Assembly: GCF_014251275.1 (NCBI RefSeq)
Contig: NZ_CP059183.1
Location: forward strand, 397,001-461,000
Direction: 5' to 3'
From: Blattabacterium cuenoti
Lineage (GTDB): Bacteria > Bacteroidota > Bacteroidia > Flavobacteriales > Blattabacteriaceae
Length of the DNA: 64,000 nucleotides
In this document: positions 37,069-49,199 of the stretch, piece after piece
How the letters are laid out: each line of letters begins with the position of its first letter
How positions within the stretch are numbered: position 1 is the first letter of the stretch
Position numbers and translations under genes: made by a program
The notes under the pieces: generated by a model
Told to the model about the DNA's origin: nothing
Database searches by the model: none
What the model saw: only the letters and a program-made list of their open reading frames with translations

Positions 37069-38316
37069 TTATAATAATAATACTTCAGATACAACGAAAG
37101 TACTTCCGCACACCAAAATAAAATCGTTTTCTCCAGCTTTTTTTTTAGCATATAAAAATGCTTTTTTTGTAGATTTATAATAATTTATACAATAATCATT
37201 GTATAGTAATGAATCTTTAATTATTATTTTCAAATCATTTATAGGATATTTTCTATCTATATTTGGTTCACAAAAATAAAAACAAGATTTTTTAGGAAAA
37301 TATTTTAACATATTCATTATTCTCTTACCTTTTACAAAACCTAAAACTATATGTAATTTTTTATATATTTCTTTTCTAATTTGTAAGTTTATCATTTGTA
37401 TTCCTTCTTCATTGTGTGCTATATCACAAATAATTTTTGGATTTTTTTTTTTCAATATTTGCCATCTTCCTCTAAAATTTGTATTTTTTATCACATTTTT
37501 TAAACCTTTTTTAATTGAATAATTAGAAATAAATATATTTTTTCTTATATGTAATATTCTTACAATATTTAAAACTGTATTTTTATTTAAATATTGATAT
37601 TTTGTTTTAAAAGGAATTTTATATTCAACATCATATATATTTTTTTTTGAAAAATAAACTGGAGCGTTTTTTTTAAAAGCTTTTTTAAGAAAAAAAAATT
37701 TTATATTTTTTTCTATTTTTCTTCCAATTAAAATTGGAATATTATTTTTTATAATACCTGATTTTTCGTAAGCAATTCTATATTTACTTTTTCCAAGAAT
37801 ATCAGTATGATCTAAATTTACACTAGTAATTACAGATAATTCTGGAATAATAATATTTGTAGAATCCAATCTACCACCTAGGCCTACTTCAATTATTGCT
37901 ATATTAACCTTTTTTTCTTTAAAATATTGAAAAGCTAAAGCAGTATTCATTTCAAAAAATGAAATTTTTTCTTTTTCTATAAATTCGTAATTTTTTTCAA
38001 TGAAATCTATTATAAAATTTTTTTCTATTAATATTCCATTGCATCTTATTCTTTCTCTAAAATCAATTAAATGAGGAGAAGTAAACAGTCCAGTTATAAA
38101 TTTTTCTTCTTGAAAAATAGAAGACAACATATGTGATGTAGATCCTTTTCCATTAGTACCTCCTATATGAATGCTAGTAAAAAAATTCTGTGGATTACCT
38201 AAATAAGAACAAAATTTTTTTATTCTTTCTAATCCTGGTTTATATGATTTTTTTCCAATGTTTTGATAAATAGATAAACGTCTAAATATCCATTTTATAA
38301 CTTCTGAATAATTCAA
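37069..38316 (-). CDS. folC: Folylpolyglutamate / dihydrofolate synthase
   Basis: Adds glutamate to dihydropteroate and/or folates. The 415 aa contain the P-loop IGGTNGKGST, TSPHLIDFRERI, the Mur-ligase motif EVGLGGRLDSTN, VNLDHTDILG and ICDIAHNEEG, all in order. Folates are needed by GcvT. It is divergent from glnS, with about 85 bases between them. Confidence 0.95.
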   Translation of the reverse strand: MNYSEVIKWIFRRLSIYQNIGKKSYKPGLERIKKFCSYLGNPQNFFTSIHIGGTNGKGSTSHMLSSIFQEEKFITGLFTSPHLIDFRERIRCNGILIEKNFIIDFIEKNYEFIEKEKISFFEMNTALAFQYFKEKKVNIAIIEVGLGGRLDSTNIIIPELSVITSVNLDHTDILGKSKYRIAYEKSGIIKNNIPILIGRKIEKNIKFFFLKKAFKKNAPVYFSKKNIYDVEYKIPFKTKYQYLNKNTVLNIVRILHIRKNIFISNYSIKKGLKNVIKNTNFRGRWQILKKKNPKIICDIAHNEEGIQMINLQIRKEIYKKLHIVLGFVKGKRIMNMLKYFPKKSCFYFCEPNIDRKYPINDLKIIIKDSLLYNDYCINYYKSTKKAFLYAKKKAGENDFILVCGSTFVVSEVLLL

Positions 38317-38401
38317 TTTATATCAATTAAAATAAAAATATAATAAAAAATACTATTTTAAAAAAAATAACTATATTTAGTATTATTTTAATTTTACATT
38401 T

Positions 38402-40081
38402 ATTAAAATTAAATCAAATTTAAATTTTATTGAAAAGATTATAGAGAAAGAAATAAATAATGGATTTCCTATAAAAAAAATTAAATTCCGTTTTCCTCCT
38501 GAACCAAATGGTTATTTACATATAGGACATATTAAGGCTATATGTTTAAATTTTGAATTAGGTAAAAAGTATAATGCTCCAGTAAATCTAAGATTTGATG
38601 ATACTAATCCTACTACTGAAAATGATAAGTATGTAAGATCTATAAAAAATGATATTTTATTTTTGGGATTTAAATGGAATAAAGAAAGTTATGCTTCTGA
38701 TTATTTTGCTATACTTTATAAATTTGCTATAGAGTTAATAAAAAAAGGTTTTGCATATATAGATAATCAATCTAAATACATAATACAATCACAAAGAAAA
38801 ACTTCTTTTGAAATTGGAATAAACAGCATTAATAGAAATAGATCAATAGATGAAAATATAAAACTCTTTGAAAAAATGAAAAATGGGTTTTTCAAAGAAG
38901 GTACATGTGTTTTAAGAGCTAAAATAAATATGAATTCCTCTAATATGAATATGAGAGATCCAATTATGTATAGAATTTTATATAAAAAACATCATAAAAC
39001 TGGGTCTAAATGGTGTATTTATCCTACTTATGATTGGACACATGGACAATGTGATTATATAGAACAAATATCTCATTCTTTATGTTCATTAGAATTTGAA
39101 AATAAAAAACCATTATATAATTGGTTTTTAGACAAAATTCCTTATAATAAAAAAAAAATAAAACCAAAGCAAATAGAGTTTTCAAGATTAAACATAAGTA
39201 ATACAATAACAAGTAAAAGAAAAATTAAATATTTAATAGAAAAAAATATTATTGAATCATGGGATGATCCCAGAATATTAACAATACAAGGATTACGTAA
39301 AAAAGGATATACATCTAATTCTTTAAAAAATTTCATTCATAAAATAGGTATAACAAAAAGAAATAATATTATTGATACATCTTCATTAGAATATTATATA
39401 AGAAAAGATTTAAATAAAATATCTAGTAGATTAATGGTCGTTTTACATCCAATAAAATTAATTATAGATAATTACCCTTCAGATAATGTAGAATGGATAA
39501 AAATTAAAAATAATCCGGAAGATCCACATTCAAAATATAGAAAAGTTCCATTTTCAAAAACTTTATATATTGAAAAAACTGATTTTATAGAAAAAATAAA
39601 CGAAAAAAATTTTTTTCGTTTATACATTGGAAATAAAGTTAGATTAAAAGGAGCATATATAATAAAAGCTAATTTAGTTAAAAAAGATTATAAAGGAAAA
39701 ATAAAAGAAATACATTGTATATATTATCCCGATAGTAAATCGGGAACAAAAAAAATAGTTAATAAAAAAATGATAGTTAAAAGTACTTTGCATTGGGTCT
39801 CAACTAAATATTATTTTCCTGTAGAAGTAAATTTATATGACATATTGTTTTTAAAAAATGAAAATAATATTAATGATAAAAATAATTTCTATAAATATAT
39901 TAATCCAAAATCAAAAAATAAAATAATAGCTAAAGCTGAACCCCATATAAAAGAATCAAAAGTAGGAGATCATTTACAATTTCAAAGAATAGGATATTTT
40001 TATGTGGAAAAAATATATAAAAATAAAATTATTGTAAATGAAACAGTATCTATTAAAAATAAGTGGAATAAAAATAAATAA
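38402..40081 (+). CDS. glnS: Glutaminyl-tRNA synthetase with a non-ATG start
   Basis: Class I synthetase, about 559 aa. The N-terminal catalytic motif FPPEPNGYLHIGH and the block APVNLRFDDTNP lie upstream of the first ordinary start codon (TTG at 38663), so that start cannot be real. The frame is open back to a stop at 38378-38380 and contains no ATG, GTG or TTG. The best start is ATT at 38402, giving the usual short leader before NFIEKIIEKEI. KMSKS-like MSKRK appears as ITSKRKIKYLIE. A perfect 28-bp palindrome lies inside the gene (39596-39623). Confidence 0.93.
   Translation: MKIKSNLNFIEKIIEKEINNGFPIKKIKFRFPPEPNGYLHIGHIKAICLNFELGKKYNAPVNLRFDDTNPTTENDKYVRSIKNDILFLGFKWNKESYASDYFAILYKFAIELIKKGFAYIDNQSKYIIQSQRKTSFEIGINSINRNRSIDENIKLFEKMKNGFFKEGTCVLRAKINMNSSNMNMRDPIMYRILYKKHHKTGSKWCIYPTYDWTHGQCDYIEQISHSLCSLEFENKKPLYNWFLDKIPYNKKKIKPKQIEFSRLNISNTITSKRKIKYLIEKNIIESWDDPRILTIQGLRKKGYTSNSLKNFIHKIGITKRNNIIDTSSLEYYIRKDLNKISSRLMVVLHPIKLIIDNYPSDNVEWIKIKNNPEDPHSKYRKVPFSKTLYIEKTDFIEKINEKNFFRLYIGNKVRLKGAYIIKANLVKKDYKGKIKEIHCIYYPDSKSGTKKIVNKKMIVKSTLHWVSTKYYFPVEVNLYDILFLKNENNINDKNNFYKYINPKSKNKIIAKAEPHIKESKVGDHLQFQRIGYFYVEKIYKNKIIVNETVSIKNKWNKNK
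39596..39623. repeat. 28-bp perfect palindrome inside glnS
   Basis: ATAAACGAAAAAAA followed directly by its reverse complement, with no spacer. It codes INEKNFFRLY. Half of each arm is an A- or T-run, which raises chance likelihood, but the CG pair and outer ATAAA match too. Confidence 0.85.
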
Positions 40082-40099
40082 GTATAAAAAAATTTAATT

Positions 40100-43000
40100 T
40101 TATAAAATTTCTGGATAAATATTTTCATATTCCTTTAATCCAGTACCTGCTGGAATTTTATGTCCTACAATTACATTTTCTTTTAGTCCATGTAATTCAT
40201 CGGTCTTGCTACTAATAGCAGCTTCACTTAATACTTTAGTAGTTTCTTGAAATGATGCTGCAGATATAAAAGATTTTGTCTGTAATGCTGCTCTTGTTAT
40301 TCCCTGTAATATTGGTCTTCCAGTAGCATATAATGCATCTCTAACTTTCATTAGTTTTTTATTATTATATTTCAATATTGTATTTTCATTTATAAAATTA
40401 CTTTTACTTATAACATCTCCAATATTAAAAATAGTAGAATCTCCAGGAGATTCTACTACTTTCATTTGAAAAATTCTATCATTTTCTTCTATAAAATCAT
40501 CTTTGTATTCAATGTTTCCTTCTAAAAATTTAGTATCTCCAACATCTATTACCTCAATTTTCCTCATCATCTGTAATACAATTATCTCAAAATGTTTATC
40601 ATTGATTTTAACTCCTTGTAAACGATATACATCTTGTATTTCCCTTATTAAATATTCTTGAACTGATCTTGGTCCTTTTATATTTAGAATATCATTAGGA
40701 GTAACTGCTCCATCTGACAAAGCCATTCCTGCCTTTACGTAATCATTTTCTTGTACAAGAATTTGACTAGATAATTTTACTAAATATTTTCTAATTTCTC
40801 CTGTTTTAGATTCTACAATAATTTCTCTGTTTCCTCTTATTATTTTTCCATGACTAACTATTCCATCCATTTCTGAGACTACAGCTGGATTTGATGGATT
40901 TCGTGCTTCGAATAATTCAGATAATCTTGGTAGACCTCCAGTTATATCACCAGTTTTAGCAGTTTTTCTAGGAACTTTTACTAATATTTTTCCTTTATCT
41001 ATTTTTTCTCCATCTTCTACCATTAAATGTGCTCCTACTGGTAAGTTATAAAATTTTAATTCATTATCACTTTCATCAACAATTTTTAACATTGGAACTA
41101 TATTTTTATTTCTTACCTCTGTTATAACTTTTTCTTGAAATCCTGTTTGTTCATCTATTTCTATTTGATAAGATATACCTTGTTCTAAATATTGATAAGA
41201 TATATATCCGGAAAATTCAGAAATAATTACTGCATTATATAAATCCCATTTGCAAATAAGATCTCCTTTTTTTAATTTACTTCCATTTTTAACGTATAAT
41301 ATTGCTCCATAAGGAATATTACTTATCATCAAAATAGATGATTTTTTTTCATCTAATAATTTCATCTCAGAAGTACGAGAAACTACTATTCCTAATCCTA
41401 ATTCTATAGAATCGTCTTTTGTTTCTACAAATTTTAAATCATCAAATTCAATCCATCCATTATATCTTGCTTTTATTTGAGATGATTCTGTTATATTTAC
41501 TGCTGTTCCTCCAACATGAAAAGTACGTAAAGTTAATTGTGTTCCAGGCTCTCCAATAGACTGAGCTGCAATTACTCCTACAGCTTCTCCTTTTTGTGCA
41601 ATCATTCCTGTTGATAAATTTACCCCATAACATTTAGAACAAATACCTAATTTTGCTTCACATGTTAAAGGAGATCTAACTACTACCATTTCTATTCCAG
41701 AATTTTCAATAATATTACCTATTTTTTCATCTATAATTTCTCCAGAATTAATTATTACATTATTATTTTTTGGATTAAATATATCATTTAATGATGTTCT
41801 TCCTAAGATTCTTTCAAACAAGGTTTCTACTATTTCTTCATTTTTTTTTAATGCAAGCATTTCCAATCCTCGTAAAGTATTACAATCTTCTATTTTTATT
41901 ATTACATCTTGTGCAGCATCTACTAATCTTCTTGTTAAATATCCTGCATCTGCTGTTTTCAATGCAGTATCAGCTAAACCTTTTCGTGCTCCATGAGTAG
42001 AAATAAAATATTCTAAAATTGACAAACCTTCCCTAAAATTAGACAAAATAGGATTTTCTATTATTTCTCCTCCGGAAGAACCAGTTTTTTGTGGTTTTGC
42101 CATTAAACCTCTCATTCCAGAAAGTTGACGTATTTGTTCTTTAGAACCTCTAGCTCCAGAATCTAGCATCATATATACTGGATTAAATCCTTTCCTATCT
42201 TCAGACATGTATCTCATAACTTTTTCAGTAAGTATAGAATTAGTATTTGTCCAAATATCAATTACCTGATTATATCGTTCATTATTAGTTATCAATCCCA
42301 TATTATAATTTCCTTTAACTTGATCTACTTGTTTAATAGCATAATTTACCATATCTACTTTATTATCAGGGATAATTATATCCCCTAATCCAAATGATAA
42401 TCCTCCTTTAAAAGCATTATAAAACCCTAATTCTTTTATATCATCTAAAAAATTAGATGTAGTTGGGACGTCTGTAAGATATAATATTCTACCTATTATA
42501 TCTCTTAATGATTTTTTTGTAAGAGACTCATTTATATAACCTACTTTTTTAGGAACTACTTGATTAAACAAAACTCTGCCTACAGTTGTTTCAACTAACC
42601 TAGTAACAAATTTATTATCTTCTAATATATCTACCTTAACTTTTATAAGTGCATGTAAATTAACTATTTTTTGATTATATGCTATTACTACTTCTTCTGA
42701 AGAATAAAAAATCTTTCCTTCACCTTTTACATTATTATTTTCATCAGATAATAATGGTTTTGTCATATAATATAATCCTAATACCATGTCTTGAGAAGGA
42801 ACTGTAATAGGTGATCCATTTGCAGGATTTAAAATATTTTGGGATGCTAACATTAACAATTGAGCTTCTAATATTGCTGCATTAGATAATGGTAAATGCA
42901 CAGCCATTTGATCTCCATCAAAATCTGCATTAAAAGCAGAACAAACTAAAGGATGTAATTGAATAGCTTTTCCTTCTATTAATTTTGGTTGAAACGCTTG

Positions 43001-44332
43001 TATTCCTAATCTATGTAATGTAGGCGCTCTATTTAATAATACTGGATGTCCTCTTAAAACATTTTCTAAAATATCCCATATCATTTTATCTCTTTTATCA
43101 ATAATTTTTTTTGCAGATTTTACTGTTTTTACTATTCCTCTTTCTATCAATTTTCTTATAATAAAAGGTTTATATAATTCAGCAGCCATATCTTTGGGTA
43201 TTCCACACTCGTGTAATTTTAAATGTGGACCAACTACAATAACAGATCTTGCAGAATAATCTACTCTTTTACCAAGAAGATTTTGTCTAAATCTTCCTTG
43301 TTTTCCTTTCAAAGAATCTGATAAAGATTTTAATGGTCGATTTGCCTCAGATTTTACTGCTGATACTTTTCTTGAATTATCAAATAAAGAATCTACAGAT
43401 TCTTGTAACATTCTTTTTTCATTTCTAAGAATTACTTCCGGAGCTTTAATTTCTATCAATCGTTTTAAACGATTATTTCTTATTAATACACGTCTATACA
43501 AATCAGTCATATCTGAAGCTGCATATCTTCCACCATCTAAAGGAACTAATGGTCTTAATTCTGGAGGAATTACAGATAATACATGAACCACCATATATGA
43601 TGGATTACCTCCATTTTTTTTTCCTTCTCGGAAAGATTCTACTATTTTCAATCTTTTTAAAGCTTCTATTCTTCTTTGTTTTGATGTTTCATTCCTAGAT
43701 TGATTCCTTAATTCAATAGATAAAGAATCCAAATCAATTCTATTTAATAAATCCTCTATACATTCAGCACCCATTTTAGCTATGAACTTACTTGGATCAG
43801 AATCTTCTAAAATTTGATTATCTTTTGGAAGTTGACTTAATATAGATACATATTCCTCTTCTGTTAAAAAATCTCCTTTTTTCAATTCAACACTACTTAA
43901 ATTAACAGCTATTCCAATTTGAATTACTACATATCGTTCGTAATAAATAATCATTTCTAATTTTTTTGAGGGAATTCCTAATAAATACCCTATTTTATTA
44001 GGTGAAGATCTAAAACACCAAATATGTACTACAGGAACTACAAGATTAATATGACCCATTCGTTTTCTCCTAACTTTTTTTTCAGTCACTTCTACTCCAC
44101 ATCTATCACAAACAATTCCTTTATATCGTATTCTTTTATACTTGCCACAAGCACATTCGTAATCTTTTACTGGGCCAAAAATACGTTCACAAAATAAACC
44201 ATCTCTTTCCGGTTTATGAGTTCTATAATTTATAGTTTCTGGTTTTAAAACTTCTCCATGAGATTCTTTTAATATAACCTCAGGAGAAGCTAATCTAATG
44301 GTAATTTTTCTAAACTTGATATGTTTATTCAT
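40100..44332 (-). CDS. rpoC: RNA polymerase beta' subunit
   Basis: The 1410-aa catalytic subunit. N-terminal zinc cysteines are in [20 protein letters not shown], and the catalytic Asp triad in [12 protein letters not shown] lies about one third in; the bridge and trigger-loop regions ([10 protein letters not shown]) are intact. It follows rpoB after 13 bases at the end of the tRNA-tuf-secE-nusG-rpl-rpo cluster. A 27-bp palindrome lies near its 3' end (40432-40458). Confidence 0.99.
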   Translation of the reverse strand: MNKHIKFRKITIRLASPEVILKESHGEVLKPETINYRTHKPERDGLFCERIFGPVKDYECACGKYKRIRYKGIVCDRCGVEVTEKKVRRKRMGHINLVVPVVHIWCFRSSPNKIGYLLGIPSKKLEMIIYYERYVVIQIGIAVNLSSVELKKGDFLTEEEYVSILSQLPKDNQILEDSDPSKFIAKMGAECIEDLLNRIDLDSLSIELRNQSRNETSKQRRIEALKRLKIVESFREGKKNGGNPSYMVVHVLSVIPPELRPLVPLDGGRYAASDMTDLYRRVLIRNNRLKRLIEIKAPEVILRNEKRMLQESVDSLFDNSRKVSAVKSEANRPLKSLSDSLKGKQGRFRQNLLGKRVDYSARSVIVVGPHLKLHECGIPKDMAAELYKPFIIRKLIERGIVKTVKSAKKIIDKRDKMIWDILENVLRGHPVLLNRAPTLHRLGIQAFQPKLIEGKAIQLHPLVCSAFNADFDGDQMAVHLPLSNAAILEAQLLMLASQNILNPANGSPITVPSQDMVLGLYYMTKPLLSDENNNVKGEGKIFYSSEEVVIAYNQKIVNLHALIKVKVDILEDNKFVTRLVETTVGRVLFNQVVPKKVGYINESLTKKSLRDIIGRILYLTDVPTTSNFLDDIKELGFYNAFKGGLSFGLGDIIIPDNKVDMVNYAIKQVDQVKGNYNMGLITNNERYNQVIDIWTNTNSILTEKVMRYMSEDRKGFNPVYMMLDSGARGSKEQIRQLSGMRGLMAKPQKTGSSGGEIIENPILSNFREGLSILEYFISTHGARKGLADTALKTADAGYLTRRLVDAAQDVIIKIEDCNTLRGLEMLALKKNEEIVETLFERILGRTSLNDIFNPKNNNVIINSGEIIDEKIGNIIENSGIEMVVVRSPLTCEAKLGICSKCYGVNLSTGMIAQKGEAVGVIAAQSIGEPGTQLTLRTFHVGGTAVNITESSQIKARYNGWIEFDDLKFVETKDDSIELGLGIVVSRTSEMKLLDEKKSSILMISNIPYGAILYVKNGSKLKKGDLICKWDLYNAVIISEFSGYISYQYLEQGISYQIEIDEQTGFQEKVITEVRNKNIVPMLKIVDESDNELKFYNLPVGAHLMVEDGEKIDKGKILVKVPRKTAKTGDITGGLPRLSELFEARNPSNPAVVSEMDGIVSHGKIIRGNREIIVESKTGEIRKYLVKLSSQILVQENDYVKAGMALSDGAVTPNDILNIKGPRSVQEYLIREIQDVYRLQGVKINDKHFEIIVLQMMRKIEVIDVGDTKFLEGNIEYKDDFIEENDRIFQMKVVESPGDSTIFNIGDVISKSNFINENTILKYNNKKLMKVRDALYATGRPILQGITRAALQTKSFISAASFQETTKVLSEAAISSKTDELHGLKENVIVGHKIPAGTGLKEYENIYPEIL
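40432..40458. repeat. 27-bp perfect palindrome inside rpoC
   Basis: Arms TAGTAGAATCTCC (40432-40444) and GGAGATTCTACTA (40446-40458) around a single base. It codes VVESPGDST near the C-terminus of beta'. Mixed base composition makes chance less likely (about 0.1 expected per window by a simple estimate). Confidence 0.9.
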
Positions 44333-44345
44333 TTTTTACGAAAAT

Positions 44346-47300
44346 TCATTCCTCTAAATTAATATCTAATCCTAATCCTTTTAATTCATAACAAAGTACA
44401 TTAAATGATTCAGGATTATTAGGCTCAGGTAAATCTATTCCTTTTACTATAGATTCATATGTTTTTGCTCTTCCTATTACATCGTCTGATTTAACAGTTA
44501 AAATTTCACGTAGGATGTTAGAGGCTCCAAATGCTTCTAGAGCCCAAACTTCCATTTCACCGAATCTTTGTCCTCCAAATTGTGCTTTACCTCCTAAAGG
44601 TTGTTGAGTAATTAATGAATAAGGACCTATAGATCTAGAATGCATTTTATCATCTACCATGTGCCCTAATTTTAATATGTATATAAATCCAACTGTAGCA
44701 GGTTGATCAAATCTTTCACCTGTTCCTCCATCAAACAAATAAGTAGTCCCAAATTTTGGAATTCCAGCTTTTTCTGTATATTTTGATATTTCTTTTATTG
44801 TTGCCCCGTCAAATATAGGTGTTGAAAACTTTACATTTAGTTTTTTTCCAGCCCATCCTAATACAGTTTCATATATTTGTCCAATATTCATTCTAGAAGG
44901 GACCCCCAATGGATTCAATACAATATCTACTGGACTTCCATCTTCTAAAAATGGCATATCTTCTTCTCTTAAAATTCTAGCTACTACTCCTTTATTCCCA
45001 TGTCTACCTGCCATTTTATCCCCAACCTTTAACTTCCTTTTCTTTGCAACATAAACTTTTGCCATTTTGATAATTCCAGAAGGTAACTCATCTCCAACTG
45101 TAATAGAAAACTTTTTATGTTTAAAAATATTAGCGAGATTATTTACTGATAATTTATAATTATGTAAAATTTTATATATCAAATTATTTACATCATAATT
45201 TTCTGTCCAATTTTCTGTAGATATTTCTGTATAATCTATAATAGTATCAAAAAATTCTATATTAAATTTATCTCCTACTTTGATAATTTTTTTTCCTTTA
45301 TTATTAAAAACATCATTATTACATGTATAGTTATTTAAAAGATAATTTAACTTTTTTATTAAAATACTTTTTAGATTTAGCAAATCTTTTTCATGTTTTT
45401 TTTCTAAATTTTCTATTTCATTTTTATCTTTTATTCTAGATTCTTTATTTTTTATACTTCTTGTAAATAATTTAGTATCTATTACTACTCCAAATAAAGA
45501 AGGATCTGCTCTTAAAGATGCATCTTTTACATTTCCTGCTTTATCTCCAAAAATAGCTCTTAATAATTTTTCTTCTGGAGTTGGATCTGACTCCCCTTTT
45601 GGAGTTATTTTACCAATAAGAATATCTCCAGGTTTTACTTCTGCACCTACACGAATAATTCCATTTTCATCTAAATCTTTTGTCGCATCTTCACTGACAT
45701 TTGGAATATCATTAGTAAATTCTTCCATTCCTAATTTAGTATCTCTTACTTCTAAAGAATACTCATCTATATGTATAGATGTAAACCAATCTTGGTTTAC
45801 TACTTTCTCAGATATTAAAACTGCATCTTCAAAATTAAATCCATTACAAGGAATAAAAGCTGCTTTTAAATTTCTTCCTAATGCTAATTCTCCATTTTCT
45901 GTTGCATACCCTTCACATAATACTTGATCTTTTTTAACTTTCATTCCTTGTTTAACAATGGGTTTCAAATTAATACATGTATTCTGATTTGTCTTTCTAA
46001 ATTTTATAAGATTATAAACCTTTAAATCAGAATCAAAACTAACTAATGACTCTTCTTCTGTTCTATTATAATGAATTATTATCTTATTTGCATCTACATA
46101 TTCTACTATTCCATTTTTTTCCGCATTAATTAAAATTCTAGAATCCATTGCTACTCTTTTTTCTAGTCCAGTTCCTACAATAGGGGCCTCAGGTTGTAAT
46201 AATGGAACAGCTTGTCTCATCATATTAGAACCCATTAAAGCTCTATTAGCATCATCATGTTCTAAAAAAGGAATTAGAGAAGCTGAAATTGAAGCAATTT
46301 GATTAGGTGCTACATCTACATAATCTATTAGTTCAGGACTTACAACAGGAAAATCTCCATCTTTTCTAGATATAATCCTATTAGAAAAAAATTTTCCATG
46401 ACCGTCAATTGCATTAGATTGTGCTATAATTTTCCCTTCTTCTTCCTCCGCACTTAAATACTTTACTTTATATTTTAAATCTACTTTATTATTTTTTACT
46501 ATCCTATAAGGAGTTTCAACAAAACCCATATCGTTTATTTTTGCAAATACAGAAAGTGAAGAAATTAATCCTATATTTGGGCCTTCAGGAGTTTCTATAG
46601 GACATAATCTACCATAATGAGAATAATTTACATCCCTTACTTCAAAACCAGCTCTTTCTCTTGATAAACCACCAGGGCCTAATGCTGATAATCTTCTTTT
46701 ATGAGTCATTTCAGATAAAGGATTAGTTTGATCCATAAATTGAGATAATTGATTAGTTCCAAAAAAAGTATTTATAACAGAAGAAAGAGTTTTAGCATTA
46801 ATAAGATCTACTGGCATAAACACTTCATTATCACGAACATTCATTCTTTCTTTTATAGTTCTTGCCATTCTTGATAGTCCAATACTAAATTGAGTATATA
46901 ATTGTTCACCCACAGTTCTTACTCGTCTATTAGATAAATGATCAATATCGTCTACTTCCCTTTTAGAATTTGATAATGCATTTAAATGTTCTACTATTGC
47001 AATTATATCTTTTTTTGTTAGAACTAAATGATTTGAATCAATACTCAGACCAAGTCTTTTATTTAAACGATATCTCCCTACAGGACCTAAACTATATCTA
47101 GTATCAGAAAAAAATAATTTATCTATAATTCCTTTAGCAGTTTCTTCATCAGGTGGTTCAGTATTTCTTAATTGTCTATAAATATATTCAACAGCTTCTT
47201 TTTCAGAATTTGTAGAATCTTTGTGTAAAGTATTGTAAATAATAGAGTAATCTTTCTTTATTCCACTTTTTTTATGTACAATAATACTTTTTATTTCTTG

Positions 47301-48149
47301 ATTATTTAAAATATCTATATGTTCTTTTTGTAAAAGTACATTTCTATCTATAAGTATTTCATTCTTTTCTATTGAAATTACTTCTCCTGTATCTTCATCT
47401 ACAAAATCTTCATGCCAAACTTTTAATATTCTTTCTGCTAGAGTCCTATCTAAAATGTTTTTATAATTATTTTTTGTAACCTTTATCTCATCTCCTAAAT
47501 CAAATATTTCTAATATATCTTTATCCCTTTCATATCCTATAGCACGTAATAAAGTAGTCATAGGTAATTTTTTCTTACGATCTATATAAGCATACATTAC
47601 GTTATTAATATCAGTAGCAAATTCTATCCAAGATCCTTTAAAAGGAATAATTCTAGCAGAATAAAGCTTAGTTCCATTTGAATGATGTGATTGACTAAAA
47701 AACACTCCTGGAGAACGATGCAATTGTGAAACAATAACTCTTTCTGATCCATTAAATATAAAAGTTCCAGATGGAGTCATATATGGATATGTTCCTAAAT
47801 AAACATTTTGATAAACAGTTTCAAAATCTTCGTGGTCAGGATCAGTACAATATAACTTTAATTCCGCTTTTAAAGGGACACTATAAGTTAATCCTCTTTC
47901 AAGACATTCTCCTATAGAATATCTAGGAGAATCTATAGAATATCCTTTAAACTCTAAAACAAAAGAATTTCTCCCATCAGAAATTGGAAAATTTTCAGAA
48001 AAGGCTTTAAACAATCCTTCATTTTTTCTATTTTCCGATTTTGTTTCTAGTTGAAAAAACTCTTTAAAAGATTTAATTTGAATTTCTAAAAAATCAGGAT
48101 ATTCTTTCTTTTTTTCTACTGAAGCAAATGTAATTCTTTTTGTATTCAC
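44346..48149 (-). CDS. rpoB: RNA polymerase beta subunit
   Basis: The 1267-aa subunit with the rifampicin region ([25 protein letters not shown]), [14 protein letters not shown] and the C-terminal [18 protein letters not shown] Lys/Asn-rich stretch at about residues 900-980 corresponds to the variable insertion of Bacteroidetes beta. It lies between rplL and rpoC. A 9-bp inverted repeat with a 2-base loop is at 45781-45800. Confidence 0.99.
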   Translation of the reverse strand: MNTKRITFASVEKKKEYPDFLEIQIKSFKEFFQLETKSENRKNEGLFKAFSENFPISDGRNSFVLEFKGYSIDSPRYSIGECLERGLTYSVPLKAELKLYCTDPDHEDFETVYQNVYLGTYPYMTPSGTFIFNGSERVIVSQLHRSPGVFFSQSHHSNGTKLYSARIIPFKGSWIEFATDINNVMYAYIDRKKKLPMTTLLRAIGYERDKDILEIFDLGDEIKVTKNNYKNILDRTLAERILKVWHEDFVDEDTGEVISIEKNEILIDRNVLLQKEHIDILNNQEIKSIIVHKKSGIKKDYSIIYNTLHKDSTNSEKEAVEYIYRQLRNTEPPDEETAKGIIDKLFFSDTRYSLGPVGRYRLNKRLGLSIDSNHLVLTKKDIIAIVEHLNALSNSKREVDDIDHLSNRRVRTVGEQLYTQFSIGLSRMARTIKERMNVRDNEVFMPVDLINAKTLSSVINTFFGTNQLSQFMDQTNPLSEMTHKRRLSALGPGGLSRERAGFEVRDVNYSHYGRLCPIETPEGPNIGLISSLSVFAKINDMGFVETPYRIVKNNKVDLKYKVKYLSAEEEEGKIIAQSNAIDGHGKFFSNRIISRKDGDFPVVSPELIDYVDVAPNQIASISASLIPFLEHDDANRALMGSNMMRQAVPLLQPEAPIVGTGLEKRVAMDSRILINAEKNGIVEYVDANKIIIHYNRTEEESLVSFDSDLKVYNLIKFRKTNQNTCINLKPIVKQGMKVKKDQVLCEGYATENGELALGRNLKAAFIPCNGFNFEDAVLISEKVVNQDWFTSIHIDEYSLEVRDTKLGMEEFTNDIPNVSEDATKDLDENGIIRVGAEVKPGDILIGKITPKGESDPTPEEKLLRAIFGDKAGNVKDASLRADPSLFGVVIDTKLFTRSIKNKESRIKDKNEIENLEKKHEKDLLNLKSILIKKLNYLLNNYTCNNDVFNNKGKKIIKVGDKFNIEFFDTIIDYTEISTENWTENYDVNNLIYKILHNYKLSVNNLANIFKHKKFSITVGDELPSGIIKMAKVYVAKKRKLKVGDKMAGRHGNKGVVARILREEDMPFLEDGSPVDIVLNPLGVPSRMNIGQIYETVLGWAGKKLNVKFSTPIFDGATIKEISKYTEKAGIPKFGTTYLFDGGTGERFDQPATVGFIYILKLGHMVDDKMHSRSIGPYSLITQQPLGGKAQFGGQRFGEMEVWALEAFGASNILREILTVKSDDVIGRAKTYESIVKGIDLPEPNNPESFNVLCYELKGLGLDINLEE

Positions 48150-48222
48150 TAATATTAGTTTATTGTGGTAATTTAAAAAAATAACATAAATATTTTATTT
48201 CTTATATTGTTAATTTGAATTT

Positions 48223-48594
48223 TTACTTCAATTCTACCTCTGCACCAATTTCCTCAAATTTACTTTTTAAAACATCTGCTTCTTTTTTATCTACTGATTC
48301 CTTAATAATACTTGGTATTTTATCTACCAAATCTTTAGAATCTTTTAGGCCTTTTCCAGTTATTTCTTTAACTAATTTAACTACTGATAATTTAGAATTA
48401 CCAGAAGATTTTAAAATTATATTAAATATACTCTTATTAATTTCTTTTTTAGATTTAGATTCTTTATTAATAGTATCAAGATTAACTAAATTTTGCTTAG
48501 GTATTATTCCATATTTTTCCTTTAAAACAGTTGATAATTCAGATACTTGTTTTACTGTTAAATTAACTAATTGTTCTGCTAATTTTTCTATCAT
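48223..48594 (-). CDS. rplL: 50S ribosomal protein L7/L12
   Basis: A 123-aa stalk protein recruiting translation factors. The N-terminal dimer domain (EKLAEQLVNLTVKQVSEL), a short hinge and the C-terminal factor-binding domain KLSVVKLVKEITGKGLKDSKDLVDKIP are present. It follows rplJ after about 50 bases. The hinge is Ser/Lys/Asn-rich rather than Ala-rich. Confidence 0.96.
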   Translation of the reverse strand: MIEKLAEQLVNLTVKQVSELSTVLKEKYGIIPKQNLVNLDTINKESKSKKEINKSIFNIILKSSGNSKLSVVKLVKEITGKGLKDSKDLVDKIPSIIKESVDKKEADVLKSKFEEIGAEVELK

Positions 48595-48642
48595 ATTTTT
48601 ACTTGTTATTTATTACTCTTTATCCTCATTTATAAATTTAAA

Positions 48643-49194
48643 TTATTTAGAAGACAAAACATTTAATATTTTGCATATTTTGTTTTCTGTATAATCTAAC
48701 AAAGAAATTATAACACAATTCATTTGTTCTAATAACATATTTAAAATACTAATAATAATATCTTCTTTTGATTTAAGATTTATAAGAATATCTAAACTTT
48801 CTCTTCCAAAATAAAAGGTATCCTGTACATAAGCTGATTTTAAGTATGGTTTTTCAATATTTTCTTCATAATAAAATTTTTTTATGGTCATAGCTATAAA
48901 TTTAGATACATCACTATTTGAAAATAATAAAGTTATATTTCCATTTAAAATAGATAATAAAGAAATAAATATATCTTTTTTTATTTTATTTATTTTTTCT
49001 ATAGCGATTTTTAACATAGTATTTTTTGTCATTTTAATTCTAATATCATATTTATAAAAATCCTTTTTTAAAAAAAATACTTGATTAGAATTTAATCCGG
49101 AAACATCAATAAAATATATTACTTTATGATTAGATAATATATCTATTAAATTTAATACTTCTTTTTTCTTATTATTCCTATTATTATTATTCAT
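48643..49194 (-). CDS. rplJ: 50S ribosomal protein L10
   Basis: Stalk base protein binding 23S rRNA and L7/L12 dimers. It is 183 aa from the ATG at 49194 (MNNNNRNNKKKEV), which lies just after the rplA stop; a longer frame would start inside rplA and is not needed. Typical N-terminal segments are YFIDVSGLNSNQVFFLKKDF and KMTKNTMLKIAI. Sequence is divergent but position between rplA and rplL is decisive. Confidence 0.94.
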   Translation of the reverse strand: MNNNNRNNKKKEVLNLIDILSNHKVIYFIDVSGLNSNQVFFLKKDFYKYDIRIKMTKNTMLKIAIEKINKIKKDIFISLLSILNGNITLLFSNSDVSKFIAMTIKKFYYEENIEKPYLKSAYVQDTFYFGRESLDILINLKSKEDIIISILNMLLEQMNCVIISLLDYTENKICKILNVLSSK

Positions 49195-49199
49195 AATAT

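Noticed and set aside
38663-40081. glnS starting at TTG 38663
   Set aside because: It would remove the catalytic HIGH-type motif that is encoded upstream in the same frame.
48215-48694. 159-aa plus-strand frame over rplL
   Set aside because: Antisense shadow of rplL and rplJ, no family resemblance.
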